Shown: positions 18,798 to 27,659 of the stretch, one piece after another
Layout of the letters: every line of letters starts with the position of its first letter
Numbering within the stretch: the stretch's first letter is position 1
Assembly (NCBI RefSeq): GCF_001307105.1
Contig: NZ_LGYN01000012.1
Coordinates: forward strand, 124,001-188,000
Source of the DNA: Bacillus australimaris
GTDB lineage: Bacteria > Bacillota > Bacilli > Bacillales > Bacillaceae
Length of the DNA stretch: 64,000 nucleotides
Direction of reading: 5' to 3'
Notes under the pieces: generated by a model
What the model was told of the DNA's origin: nothing
What the model saw: the letters and a program-made list of their open reading frames with translations, nothing else
Database searches by the model: none
Translations under genes and position numbers: made by a program

Positions 18798-19820
18798 TCA
18801 CTGAAACTTCAAATCAGCAGATGGCTGAATCCAGCCAATAGCAGGAATAGGGCTTCCGCCGCTTCGCATGGCACTCATTTCTTGAAAAACCTTTAGAAAG
18901 TATTCATAGCGATTGGCATCATTTAAGACGTAATCTAAACGCTCTTCATAATATGCTTTTTCATTTTCTCCGGACATGTAGTAGCCTTCCACAATTTCAA
19001 AATAATGAAGCGGGAACAACAGGCGGCTGTATAATAAACGCTTTGAAAAGGAGGAAAGAGGTGTCACCTGCTCATATTGCTGAAGAAAGGAAAAGCCTTC
19101 TTCAATTAAATCTTCCTTATGCTGGACAAAGGTTTCTCTTAAGTATTCCGCAATATCACGGGTTGGATGATCAAAGACCCAATCTACAGGTAAACGAAGC
19201 GGCTGCTCATGCGGCCATGTCATACGTGAAAAGCGCTGATGACAGACAGTGCCTGAGTCCCCTTCTTTCGGTTCATCATCGAGCTCCGTATCGACTAAAT
19301 ATTGAATGGCATTTTCCGTTAAGCCAAGATAATACGGAAACGATTCAATGAATTTTTTTTCAAATCGTTCCAGCGGTTTTTGATGCATTTGCTGCATCCA
19401 AAAGCCTTCTAGCTGATCTAACCGTTTTGCCCACAATTCCTTCCAAGCGCCCACACGTTTAGTTTCAGATACCTCATATGGAAATCCTCTTCCCCTGACA
19501 TGAAAGGCTGCCAGCTCTGATGCATGCTGAATTGACCGGCTTGAAATCGGCGGTGCGGCTTTTAATAAAGCGTACAGCTCCTTTCCATGGGTAAAGGTGG
19601 GCTTCTCTTCATTTGTTAATTCAAACACAGCAACGTATGGGTCTCCGGCATTCAGTAAATACTGACTGATATGATACAACTCTGTGAGTTCTTCTTCACG
19701 CAAATGAGACACAGGAACAATGAGGAAGAGAGCCTTCGCCGTTTGAAAGCTCTGATAACTGCCATATGGCGTAAATTGACGAACATCAATACCAAATGTG
19801 TGATAAATGGTTTCTTTCAT
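18798..19820 (-). CDS. yutH: Spore-coat-associated CotS/YutH-like kinase-fold protein
   Basis: A 340-residue protein of the CotS/YutH group, which has a degenerate aminoglycoside-phosphotransferase-like fold and is found with the spore coat. SDSGTVCHQRFS-like sequence (EGDSGTVCHQRF, near 192-203) and the phrase VDWVFDHPTRDIAEYLRE, near 220-237, correspond to the catalytic loop and metal-binding region of that fold, but the catalytic residues are not all convincing. The ATG at 19820 follows AGGTG and matches B. subtilis YutH (about 339 residues); ORF extension upstream of it lacks a ribosome site. Expected only in sporulating cells. Confidence 0.87.
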   Translation of the reverse strand: MKETIYHTFGIDVRQFTPYGSYQSFQTAKALFLIVPVSHLREEELTELYHISQYLLNAGDPYVAVFELTNEEKPTFTHGKELYALLKAAPPISSRSIQHASELAAFHVRGRGFPYEVSETKRVGAWKELWAKRLDQLEGFWMQQMHQKPLERFEKKFIESFPYYLGLTENAIQYLVDTELDDEPKEGDSGTVCHQRFSRMTWPHEQPLRLPVDWVFDHPTRDIAEYLRETFVQHKEDLIEEGFSFLQQYEQVTPLSSFSKRLLYSRLLFPLHYFEIVEGYYMSGENEKAYYEERLDYVLNDANRYEYFLKVFQEMSAMRSGGSPIPAIGWIQPSADLKFQ

Positions 19821-19953
19821 GTTTTCACCTGCGTTCATATGAATCAATCTCTTATCATATCGTAGTCGCAGGTTAAGGGATTTATGAATACTATTTACTA
19901 TCCGAAGCTTTTTACACGTTGTGGACAAATTACGAGGATTGGGTGAGGAATAC

Positions 19954-20454
19954 ATGCCGCATCATCATGAGATGAACGAAGTAGAAAAAACAGCAAGACG
20001 CCGTTTACAAGAACGAGGCGTAACCATTCAAGATATAGCAGACCTTGTCTACTTTTTACAGGAAAAATATCATCCTGGCTTAGACATGACAGAGTGCATC
20101 CACAATGTGGAGCGTGTCATCGCAAAACGTGAAGTCCAAAATGCGATATTAACGGGCGTCGAGCTAGACGTACTGGCCGAGCAAAAAAAGCTGACCGAGC
20201 CGCTGCAATCCATTCTTGAAACAGACGAAAGCCTGTATGGCGTTGATGAAATTTTGTCCTTTGCGATCGTTAATATTTATGGTTCGATCGGCTTTACGAA
20301 TTACGGATATATCGATAAAGAAAAACCAGGAATTCTCGGAAAACTCAACGATAAATCCACAGGCGAATGCCACACCTTTTTAGATGATATTGTCGGAGCG
20401 ATTGCTGCTGCAGCATCAAGCAGGCTGGCACATAGTGCGAGAAATGCAGAATAA
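19954..20454 (+). CDS. yutG: Phosphatidylglycerophosphatase A-family protein YutG
   Basis: A 166-residue protein of the PgpA family, thought to dephosphorylate phosphatidylglycerol phosphate. The family motif appears as VDEILSFAIVNIYGSIGFTNYGY, and GECHTFLDDIVGAIAAAAS near the C-terminus carries the acidic metal-binding residues. Compared with E. coli PgpA it has few true membrane helices, which is usual for the Bacillus form. The ATG at 19954 has GTGAGG 5 bases upstream; the in-frame ATG at 19921 has no ribosome site. It is convergent with yutF. Confidence 0.87.
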   Translation: MPHHHEMNEVEKTARRRLQERGVTIQDIADLVYFLQEKYHPGLDMTECIHNVERVIAKREVQNAILTGVELDVLAEQKKLTEPLQSILETDESLYGVDEILSFAIVNIYGSIGFTNYGYIDKEKPGILGKLNDKSTGECHTFLDDIVGAIAAAASSRLAHSARNAE

Positions 20455-20456
20455 AG

Positions 20457-20496
20457 CAAAAAAGAGGACGCGCGCAAAACGCTTGTCCTCTTTTTT
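20457..20496. terminator. Bidirectional terminator between yutG and yutF
   Basis: AAAAGAGGAC / GTCCTCTTTT with a 15-base loop and flanking A and T tracts lies between convergent genes. Confidence 0.88.
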
Positions 20497-21265
20497 ATGA
20501 TAGTCGCTCGATCCAATCAGATAACGAGTCAATGACATAGGTTGGCTGCTTTTCATACTGCTGAAGCAGCTCTTTTGTTGTCACACCTGTATGGACGAGT
20601 AATGTGTCCATTCCTGCATTCATTCCTGCCATAATATCTGTATCATAGTTATCACCGACCATGAGCGTTTCAGAGATATCTGTCCCAAGCACACTCATCG
20701 CTTGTTCCATAATAATGGATTCTGGCTTTCCGATAAATGTTGGCTGAACTGTTGTGGTGACAGCAAGTACAGATGTTAATGAACCGTTCCCTGGCAAAAG
20801 CCCTCTTTCGGTTGGAATGGCAATATCTCCATTTGTGGAGACAAACTGTGCACCTTGACGAATGGCAATCGCACCTACTGCGAATTTTTCATATGTAATG
20901 CCGCGGTCAATTCCAACAACAACGAAATCAGCATCTTCCTGACCAAACGTCAGCCCTTTTTCTTCAATGGCCTGCTTGATTCCCTCTTCACCGATGACAT
21001 AAACAGACGCATCTTTCTTTTGTTCAGCAATATAATTTGCTGTCGCCATACTTGTTGTAAAAACTTGTTCTTCAGTTGCTGGAATATCGAAGGAAACAAG
21101 CTTGTCTGCTACCTGCTTCGGCGTACGTGACGAGTTATTCGTGACAAACAAGTAAGGTATGTTCAACTCATTTAACTTTTGAACAAATTGACCTGCTTCT
21201 TCGATCTTTTCTGTTCCTTTATACATTGTCCCGTCTAGATCAATTAAATAGCCTTTGTATTTCAT
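20495..21265 (-). CDS. yutF: NagD-like HAD phosphatase YutF
   Basis: A 256-residue HAD-superfamily phosphatase, subfamily IIA. Motif I LIDLDGTMYKG holds the nucleophile (residues 8-18), motif II is VTNNSSRTPKQ near 42-52, the lysine is in FIGKPES near 177-183, and motif IV MVGDNYDTDIMAG is near 202-214. Likely substrates are sugar phosphates or nucleotides. The ATG at 21265 matches the B. subtilis start, with GGAG about 11 bases upstream; the GTG at 21274 is too close to it. yutE and yutD follow upstream on the same strand. Confidence 0.93.
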   Translation of the reverse strand: MKYKGYLIDLDGTMYKGTEKIEEAGQFVQKLNELNIPYLFVTNNSSRTPKQVADKLVSFDIPATEEQVFTTSMATANYIAEQKKDASVYVIGEEGIKQAIEEKGLTFGQEDADFVVVGIDRGITYEKFAVGAIAIRQGAQFVSTNGDIAIPTERGLLPGNGSLTSVLAVTTTVQPTFIGKPESIIMEQAMSVLGTDISETLMVGDNYDTDIMAGMNAGMDTLLVHTGVTTKELLQQYEKQPTYVIDSLSDWIERLS

Positions 21266-21286
21266 GATGTTCACAACTCCATTGGT

Positions 21287-21721
21287 TTATTTAAACGCTG
21301 ATACTGGGCCAAGCTCCTGCTCCAAGTAGGTACGGATGCGGCTTGGAAAGACTTCAAGCGCCTGCTCTACCTCACTGATCACCTGTAAGAGGTCATGATG
21401 AACCACTTCCTGATATTGCTGCACAAGTGTTTTGCGGGATGAGACAAGCTTTTTCAGCTGACTGCCTTCCTCTTCTGGAACAACTTTTTCATCAACAAGA
21501 ATATCCATGATGTCATCATAGCTTCCTGGATCACGCATAATAAAGCCATCAATCATGTCATTTCCTGTATCAAGAATACATTCGACGAGCAAATGAACAA
21601 TTCGTTCCAGCGCTTTTTTCTCTAAAGGACTTGTCCATGTTTGATGACTCCGCATCAACTCATATTGCTCCTCGAAAAAACGTAACGTCTCTTCAATCTT
21701 TTTTCTGTCTACGAAATACAT
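21287..21721 (-). CDS. yutE: YutE, HepT-like (DUF86) protein without a partner
   Basis: A 144-residue all-helical protein of the DUF86/HepT family. RIVHLLVECILDTGNDMIDGF and MRDPGSYDDIMDIL correspond to the R-x4-6-H-type active-site region of HepT toxin RNases, but the arrangement here (HLLVECILD) is degenerate. No MntA-like nucleotidyltransferase antitoxin is adjacent, so a toxin role is unlikely. GGGGAG precedes the double ATG; the second, at 21721, gives the B. subtilis length. It is 21 bases from yutF and 19 from yutD, probably one operon. Confidence 0.87.
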   Translation of the reverse strand: MYFVDRKKIEETLRFFEEQYELMRSHQTWTSPLEKKALERIVHLLVECILDTGNDMIDGFIMRDPGSYDDIMDILVDEKVVPEEEGSQLKKLVSSRKTLVQQYQEVVHHDLLQVISEVEQALEVFPSRIRTYLEQELGPVSAFK

Positions 21722-21740
21722 CATGACGCTCCCCTTTGCG

Positions 21741-22016
21741 TTATTTTCTAATTCGTTTTAAGACAAAATAGGCACAGCCAAAGTTACAGTATTCATAAAT
21801 ATATTCATCGAGTGTGCTGATTTTTGTATCAAATGTGGCTTTTTGGTTTTGGTCATCAAAAAACCCCTTCAGCCTCAGCTGATTGTAGCCCCAGTCCCCT
21901 ACAATATAATCATACTTATTTAAAATATCTGAGTATCTTGCTTTAAACGCTTCTTCATTAAAGCCGTCCTTAATATCTCTTACAAGATCAAAGGTAGCAT
22001 TCTGAATGACGATCAT
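21741..22016 (-). CDS. yutD: YutD family protein
   Basis: A 91-residue protein of the YutD family, widespread in Firmicutes and of unknown role. The conserved core YNQLRLKGFFDDQNQKA and YEYCNFGCAYFVLKRI includes two cysteines at the C-terminus that could bind metal. The ATG at 22016 has GAGGTG 6 bases upstream and gives MIVIQNATFDLV; in-frame extension to 22043 would put the start before the ribosome site. First gene of a probable yutD-yutE-yutF operon. Confidence 0.88.
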   Translation of the reverse strand: MIVIQNATFDLVRDIKDGFNEEAFKARYSDILNKYDYIVGDWGYNQLRLKGFFDDQNQKATFDTKISTLDEYIYEYCNFGCAYFVLKRIRK

Positions 22017-22136
22017 CTTCTCACCTCTTTTTAAACGATCCATCTTTAATGATAATTCATTGGAAGAACTCCATCAATTGCTAAAGCATGTTTTTTCTGT
22101 TTTAGCCGAAGCTAAAGAAAAAAGGAGGTCACATTT

Positions 22137-22772
22137 ATGAAGAAACAATTAACAGCCGCGATTCTCCTCAGCATGCTTTTAGGCGGGTGCGGCTTTCAAT
22201 CAGGTATGAACCGGCAAGTGGATGAAGATTCTTCAAGTAAAACCATCCGTCTGTCGAATCGTCATGAAGGAAATAATTCCAACATGCCAGAAGCAGACAC
22301 AAACAGAGCAGGATATGTTCGTTATCAGCGGCAGCAAGTAACGGATCAGAAAGAAAGAACACCTGCTTTAAACCGTGAGCATCTCGCCCACGTCATTACA
22401 AGTTTAACTGTCCAGCTGCCAAACATCAAAGATGCATCCACACTTGTGACAGATGAGGATGCACTGATCGTGTATCGAACAGGAAACAAAAACCGTGATG
22501 AATCTGCCGATCAAGTAAAGAAAACGGCGGTTTCAGTTCTTCCTCGTTATTATCATGTATACGTCTCTGATAATCCAGAGCACTTTCAATCCATTGCCAA
22601 TTTTTCACGTCTTCAAACCAATTCACGTGATTTTGATCAAATTTTAAACAAAACGATTCAACAAATGAAATATTCCCCTCAAGGCGGAGAGATATCAAAT
22701 CAAGAAGATGCCAATGGGATGACGAATTCCGACCGTACGATGAGAAGAAATGCCCCTTACGGCCAAAATTAA
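22137..22772 (+). CDS. yutC: YhcN/YlaJ-family sporulation lipoprotein YutC
   Basis: A 211-residue lipoprotein. The signal peptide ends in the lipobox LLGGC (cysteine at residue 18), so it is anchored to the outer face of a membrane. The middle (about 80-190) is the YhcN/YlaJ domain found in spore membrane lipoproteins; the C-terminal tail is low-complexity and rich in N, Q, D and M. AAAGGAGG precedes the ATG. Sporulation expression is inferred from the family. It is convergent with lipA. Confidence 0.87.
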   Translation: MKKQLTAAILLSMLLGGCGFQSGMNRQVDEDSSSKTIRLSNRHEGNNSNMPEADTNRAGYVRYQRQQVTDQKERTPALNREHLAHVITSLTVQLPNIKDASTLVTDEDALIVYRTGNKNRDESADQVKKTAVSVLPRYYHVYVSDNPEHFQSIANFSRLQTNSRDFDQILNKTIQQMKYSPQGGEISNQEDANGMTNSDRTMRRNAPYGQN

Positions 22773-22777
22773 TACGA

Positions 22778-22806
22778 GAAAAAACGCCAGAGAGCTCTGG
22801 CGTTTT
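22778..22806. terminator. Bidirectional terminator between yutC and lipA
   Basis: AAAACGCCAGAG / CTCTGGCGTTTT (perfect, tiny loop) with A and T flanks. Confidence 0.9.
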
Positions 22807-22811
22807 CTTTG

Positions 22812-23708
22812 TTATGCTTGCGCCTGACGCTTTTTAGACGCTTCGTTTACTTGTTCATCTGCATGGTAGGAAGAGCGCACAAGCGGCCCAGCTTCACAGT
22901 GGCTGAAGCCTTTTGACATCGCAATTTCCTTCAGCTCTGCAAACTCATCCGGATGGTAGTATTTTTGAACTTTCAAATGCTTTTTCGAAGGCTGTAAATA
23001 CTGTCCAATCGCCATGATATCCACGTTGTTCGCAAGAAGATCATCCATGACTTCAATGATTTCTTCCTTCGTTTCACCGAGTCCAATCATAATGCTTGAT
23101 TTCGTTGGAATGTCAGGCTGCATTTCTTTGGCACGACGCAAGAATTCTAATGAACGATCATATGTAGCACGTGCACGAACCCTTGGCGTTAACCTGCGAA
23201 CGGTTTCAATGTTGTGATTTAAAATGTCAGGGCGTGTATCCATTAACGTCTTCAAGTTATCATAATTGCCGCCCATGTCTGAAGGGAGAACTTCAATTGT
23301 AGTGAATGGGCTTTTTCTTCTAATGGCACGAACGGTTTCAGCAAATACACCTGCTCCGCCATCTTTTTGGTCATCCCTTGCAACCGCTGTGATAACAGCG
23401 TGTTTTAAGTTCATTAAGGCTACTGAATCTGCAACGCGTTCTGGCTCTTGCAGATCAAGCTCAGTTGGAAGTCCAGTTTTCACCGCACAGAAACGGCATG
23501 CGCGCGTACAAACAGATCCAAGAATCATAAATGTAGCCGTTCTTCTAACTGCCCAGCATTCATGAATATTCGGACATTTTGCTTCTTCACAAACGGTATG
23601 CAGGTTGTTTTCCCGCATCATTTTTTTCAAGCCGGTATAGTTTTCATTCGTATTCAGCTTAATTTTAAGCCAGTCCGGTTTTCTTACGTGCTCTTCCTTC
23701 TTTGCCAA
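22812..23708 (-). CDS. lipA: Lipoyl synthase
   Basis: A 298-residue radical-SAM enzyme that inserts two sulfurs into protein-bound octanoyl groups to make lipoate. The auxiliary [4Fe-4S] cluster cysteines are in [12 protein letters not shown], and the radical-SAM triad is CTRACRFC just after; the C-terminal RSSYHADE serine is the third auxiliary ligand region. The TTG at 23708 has GGAG 9 bases upstream and gives the exact B. subtilis length; the ATG at 23723 has no ribosome site. One client, gcvH, is also in this window. Fe-S supply comes from SUF. Confidence 0.96.
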   Translation of the reverse strand: MAKKEEHVRKPDWLKIKLNTNENYTGLKKMMRENNLHTVCEEAKCPNIHECWAVRRTATFMILGSVCTRACRFCAVKTGLPTELDLQEPERVADSVALMNLKHAVITAVARDDQKDGGAGVFAETVRAIRRKSPFTTIEVLPSDMGGNYDNLKTLMDTRPDILNHNIETVRRLTPRVRARATYDRSLEFLRRAKEMQPDIPTKSSIMIGLGETKEEIIEVMDDLLANNVDIMAIGQYLQPSKKHLKVQKYYHPDEFAELKEIAMSKGFSHCEAGPLVRSSYHADEQVNEASKKRQAQA

Positions 23709-23998
23709 TTCCATCATCTCCATATGAATTCGTTAAAGGTGCATCTACAAAAATCTTCCTGCTATATACGATGGATGCAGCTAAGAAGCTGCAAAAAATT
23801 GAATCTTCGGCCTAAAGCCTTTTCTTTAGACACTTTAACATAGTACAGATTGAACAACAAGGGAATGAGCTGCAAAAATACCCAAAAGCCTCCTAAAAAA
23901 ACAGAAGAAAATTACTAACATTTTCTTCTTATGAAATAGTGTGAACTATCCACACTAAACGGTAGAAGACGATGCTCGATGAAAGGAGATGGACATTT

Positions 23999-24982
23999 GT
24001 GAAAGTGGTTTTAGCCATCATTATCGCTCTTTCAATGCTCCCTTTACCTGTTCATGCAAAAGGGACGGACAAGCAGCCAGACGAATTAAAAGAGAGAATG
24101 GCACTATACGAAAAAGTTGCCGTCACGACACAGGTTCCATGGTATGTACTTGCTGCGGTCGATCAGTATGAACACAATATTCGAAAAAGTAGAAGAGATT
24201 TACCGAAACAAAAAGGCATCATTGGCATCTACATTCCCCGGGAAATGTGGATTGGACCAGAAAACCCAAATAAGCAGGATACCTCTCCTTTAAGCATTAA
24301 AGTGTTTGATGGAATTGGGCTTGATGGGAATGGGGATGGAAAAGCTGAAAGCGATCACGATGAAGATGTATTGTTCACATTTGCTCAATACTTGCTTCAC
24401 TATGGCAGCAGCATTGATCAATTAAAAATTGCTTTATGGGATTATTATGGACGTGATCAAACCGTTGGAATCATTTCGTCTTTTATGAAGCTGTTTAAGC
24501 ACTACGGCCATCTTGACCTCGGCAAGCACGCTTTCCCTCTTCCAGTCGGAGCTGACTACAGCTACCGGAGTACATGGGGAGATGCGAGAGGGTTTGGTGG
24601 AAGAAGAATTCACGAAGGTACCGATTTATTTGCCCATTATGGACTTCCTGTTCGTGCGACATCGTATGGCGTGATTGAGATGAAGGGCTGGAACCGCTTT
24701 GGCGGCTGGCGGATAGGCATTCGAGATATTCATAATCATTATCATTACTTCGCTCACTTAAATGGCTTTGCGAAAGGGCTCAAAACAGGTCAAATTGTTG
24801 AACCTGGACAGGTGATTGGTTCTGTCGGAAGCTCCGGTTATGGCCCGCCAGGCACAGCAGGGAAATTTCCACCGCACCTTCACTACGGCATGTATAAAGA
24901 CAACGGCAGAACCGAATGGTCATTTGACCCATACCCTCATTTAAGGGCGTGGGAAAGAGCTGAGCGGAAACGAAAATCGTAA
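23999..24982 (+). CDS. lytH: LytH, sporulation L-Ala-D-Glu peptidase (M23 family)
   Basis: A 327-residue exported peptidase that trims stem peptides to single L-alanine in spore cortex. A signal peptide (residues 1-22, ending VHAKG) precedes a middle domain similar to lytic-transglycosylase-like helices, then a C-terminal LytM/M23 domain with RRIHEGTDLFAHYG and PPHLHYGMY, whose H-x3-D and H-x-H residues bind zinc. The GTG at 23999 has AAAGGAG 10 bases upstream; the ATG at 23972 lies before the ribosome site. In B. subtilis it is transcribed late in the mother cell; I could not pick out a convincing sigma-K promoter. Confidence 0.9.
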   Translation: MKVVLAIIIALSMLPLPVHAKGTDKQPDELKERMALYEKVAVTTQVPWYVLAAVDQYEHNIRKSRRDLPKQKGIIGIYIPREMWIGPENPNKQDTSPLSIKVFDGIGLDGNGDGKAESDHDEDVLFTFAQYLLHYGSSIDQLKIALWDYYGRDQTVGIISSFMKLFKHYGHLDLGKHAFPLPVGADYSYRSTWGDARGFGGRRIHEGTDLFAHYGLPVRATSYGVIEMKGWNRFGGWRIGIRDIHNHYHYFAHLNGFAKGLKTGQIVEPGQVIGSVGSSGYGPPGTAGKFPPHLHYGMYKDNGRTEWSFDPYPHLRAWERAERKRKS

Positions 24983-25012
24983 AAAACAGCCCAATCCAAT
25001 CTTGGGCTGTTA
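24983..25012. terminator. Bidirectional terminator between lytH and yunB
   Basis: ACAGCCCAA / TTGGGCTGT with a 7-base loop lies between convergent genes; its 3' arm touches the yunB stop codon. Confidence 0.85.
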
Positions 25013-25780
25013 TTCCTCTTTCCCCTTTTTCTCTGGGAGAACAATCGATGGAGCACCTGAGTTTGTTCCGCTGCCGTTATAATAATCTGGTACGTCTCCT
25101 TGAACGGCTTGTATGGAGACAGGAACAGAGTTTTTGACCACGATTGTTTCAGATGCGAACGGGATGATGACTCTTACCTTGACCTCAATTAGAACACTAA
25201 TATCAATCAAGGCATTGTTGATGCCATAAGGCTTAATGTTTTTTTCAACGTCCGTATGCGGATCACCAATGACACTAAAGCGCACAGGCACTTTTGGCCC
25301 TAGATTGGCAATGAGTGCATTTCCGGATGCTTGCCCGAGCGGAATGTTATATATAATGCCGTCATGTCCATCTGTTTGATCCTTTAATGCTTCTTTGGCC
25401 TCTTTTTGAAAGTTCCCCTTCTCAATGTCCTCTAAATTTTTTTGAAGATGACGTGACAGATCAGCCATTGCTTTCGATGTTGCCTGCGCATTAAAATCGA
25501 TCGTCGTCACTTTTCCGTTCTCACTTGTATTCATGACCACCATGTCCTTCATATTTTCCTGATCGTCTGCAAAGTCTTGGACGGAATATTGTATGAGGTG
25601 ATTGGCGATGCGCTCTGTTTCTAGTTCAGCAATGTGAATAAGGGTAGGTTTAATTGATCGGTTGATAAAGAATAAACTGATCACAGTTGAGAGCACAAAG
25701 AATAAGATGGCAAGCAGCATGACGTAACGAAATGGCAAAGGGCCCTTTTTGTAGGGGCGATAACGGCGGTTCATTCTCAA
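25010..25780 (-). CDS. yunB: Sporulation protein YunB
   Basis: A 256-residue protein with a short basic N-terminus, one membrane helix (about residues 17-40) and a long extracytoplasmic domain. In B. subtilis YunB is made in the mother cell under sigma-E and needed for full sporulation. Recognisable family sequence includes GQASGNALIANLGPKVPVRFSVIGD, followed by the VRVIIPFASETIVV strand. The start is a TTG at 25780 with GGGGGG 7-8 bases upstream; the ATG two codons later is too far from the ribosome site. The proline-, glycine- and serine-rich tail ends at the shared terminator. Confidence 0.88.
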   Translation of the reverse strand: MRMNRRYRPYKKGPLPFRYVMLLAILFFVLSTVISLFFINRSIKPTLIHIAELETERIANHLIQYSVQDFADDQENMKDMVVMNTSENGKVTTIDFNAQATSKAMADLSRHLQKNLEDIEKGNFQKEAKEALKDQTDGHDGIIYNIPLGQASGNALIANLGPKVPVRFSVIGDPHTDVEKNIKPYGINNALIDISVLIEVKVRVIIPFASETIVVKNSVPVSIQAVQGDVPDYYNGSGTNSGAPSIVLPEKKGKEE

Positions 25781-25849
25781 TAAAAAATCCCCCCTTCTCC
25801 ATTACAAGTGTATGCAGACAGGCGGGGGGATAGGAATCATCTCTCTATT

Positions 25850-26155
25850 TTATTTCACCATTTTTAATAATGCGTCTCTTCCAATTGTTCCAGCTGAAAT
25901 GCCCAGCGCTTCTGCCGCGTATGTCACAGATTCTAAAGGAGCATCGAGCAATTGCTCAATGGTTCTTACACCAACCGCTCTTCCTGCAATAATTCCTCTA
26001 TCTGCAAGCTTTTCATTCAAGAGCCCGACATCCAGTGCACCGCACATGATATAACCATGTTCATTTGTCACTGCCATGAAATTCGTCTTCGGCAGCTTGA
26101 CGGTGACAGCTGTAAAGGAATGGCCATCAATTGTAATAGGTGTTAAATTCACCAA
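25850..26155 (-). CDS. yunC: YunC, DUF1805 protein
   Basis: A 101-residue cytoplasmic protein of the DUF1805 family. The conserved core GYIMCGALDVGLLNEKLADRGI then AGRAVGVRTIEQLL is nearly identical to the B. subtilis protein. The fold is known from structural genomics, but the biochemical role is not. The length matches a TTG start at 26155; GGAG lies 9 bases upstream. A GTG one codon later is an alternative. It sits 67 bases after yunD and 69 before yunB, probably in a run of same-strand genes. Confidence 0.87.
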   Translation of the reverse strand: MVNLTPITIDGHSFTAVTVKLPKTNFMAVTNEHGYIMCGALDVGLLNEKLADRGIIAGRAVGVRTIEQLLDAPLESVTYAAEALGISAGTIGRDALLKMVK

Positions 26156-26222
26156 ATCCCTTCACTCCTCTCATCACAATCTATGTGAAAAGAGGGCGGG
26201 TGTTGTTAGGCTGAAGCGGATT

Positions 26223-27596
26223 TCATGTTGCTTCCTTTAAGCGCCATGTCAGAACATCACGTAAAAATTCAGGCATGAAATATTCAATGTGTTCGTGATC
26301 ACGGATATGAGGAAAAAGTGAGCCTAATGTATACATATCCACTGTGCCAACTGTGTATAAGGCGTCCTTTTTAATCAATTGCCCGTTTACAAAGACATCC
26401 TTCACCCGTTTGGCTTCACCTTCTTCTAATGAATAGGTGAGACCGCTGTATAGCATTTTCCCCATCAGCTCACCTCTAAAGCCGAAGCCTTTGATGCGCA
26501 GCTGTTCCATTTTTTCTTCACAGCCCCGCCGAACCGTTTCGATAAGCTGTTGACCTGTCAGCGTCACCCGAATTGGATTAATGGGATGCGGACATATCCG
26601 GTGGATTTCCTCTCTTGTGACGATCCCTGCCTCTAATGAATCGAGCACCATACCTGCATTCATCATGCCAATATCTGCCCCGCACCAATCTTTAATGGCA
26701 TCTGTTAAAAGCTGTGGAAGCGGAGATTCATCGAACCACTTCGTTTCCAGCCTCGACTCGATCGTTGTCACTTTTTCCTGCATGAGGGCTTTCGCTCTTC
26801 TTTCTGCCTGCTGTAAGGTGGTGATGGCTTCATCTGATTCGCTGATGAGCTGATCCACTGACTGCACTGTCGCTTTTTTCTCTATGAGCTCTTTGCGTGC
26901 TGTGTCAATCGTCAGCTCGACACAGCCAATATAATGCCCATACTTTTCGGCACATGCAAGCAGCACACCATTGTCCATTTCGCCCTGTTCTAACAGATGA
27001 TGCGTGTGTGACCCTAGGATGACTTCGATTTCAGGGAAATCACGAGCGACCTCCCGATCATGAGTGATACCAAGATGGGATAAGAGCACAATGACATCCG
27101 CCTGTCCTTTCACTTCCTGCAGCATGTCCCGTATGCTGTCAAACGGGTCTGTAATGTTCCAGCCCAGCTTTTCATATACGGGTGTATACGCAATGGTCAC
27201 GCCTAAGAGACAGAGCTTCAACCCGTTTTCCATTGTGATCATATGATAAGGCTTTGCCCACGATGGCCTTTTGCCTTTCTCAAATAAATTAGACAGGATT
27301 ACTGGAAAATGCGCATGCTCATACAATTGATCCAGCTGATCATGTGGCAGCGTAATGCCTTCATTATTCCCAATCGTAACCCCATCATAGCCAAGCTGAT
27401 TGAGTAGCTTAACATTTACCTTTCCATAATCGGCTTCTGACACGAGGTTCACTCGGTCCATATGGTCGCCAATATCAAACAAGAGCATCTGATCGTGAAC
27501 TTGACGCTTTTCTTCAATATAAGCTGCAATTTTTGGCCAGTTCTCAAAGTGGCTGTGCAAATCGTTTGTATGATATAACCATAGCTTCTGCAGCAT
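26223..27596 (-). CDS. yunD: 5'-nucleotidase-family metallophosphatase YunD
   Basis: A 457-residue two-domain enzyme: an N-terminal calcineurin-like metallophosphatase (about 1-230) with YHTNDLHSHFENW, FDIGDHMD, IGNNEGIT and GSHTHH metal motifs, and a C-terminal 5'-nucleotidase substrate domain (about 280-440). There is no signal peptide, unlike the secreted E. coli UshA, so a cytosolic 5'-nucleotidase or UDP-sugar/NAD-type hydrolase is likely. GGGAGAG lies before the ATG at 27596. Confidence 0.92.
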   Translation of the reverse strand: MLQKLWLYHTNDLHSHFENWPKIAAYIEEKRQVHDQMLLFDIGDHMDRVNLVSEADYGKVNVKLLNQLGYDGVTIGNNEGITLPHDQLDQLYEHAHFPVILSNLFEKGKRPSWAKPYHMITMENGLKLCLLGVTIAYTPVYEKLGWNITDPFDSIRDMLQEVKGQADVIVLLSHLGITHDREVARDFPEIEVILGSHTHHLLEQGEMDNGVLLACAEKYGHYIGCVELTIDTARKELIEKKATVQSVDQLISESDEAITTLQQAERRAKALMQEKVTTIESRLETKWFDESPLPQLLTDAIKDWCGADIGMMNAGMVLDSLEAGIVTREEIHRICPHPINPIRVTLTGQQLIETVRRGCEEKMEQLRIKGFGFRGELMGKMLYSGLTYSLEEGEAKRVKDVFVNGQLIKKDALYTVGTVDMYTLGSLFPHIRDHEHIEYFMPEFLRDVLTWRLKEAT

Positions 27597-27659
27597 GTTG
27601 ATCTCTCCCTCAAGTTGTCACTGAACCGTCTCATTCAGGTTGAAAGCCGCAGCTTTCGT

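Noticed and set aside
21287..21721. YutE as a HepT toxin
   Set aside because: No nucleotidyltransferase or other antitoxin partner is adjacent, and the active-site motif is degenerate. It sits in a conserved housekeeping run.
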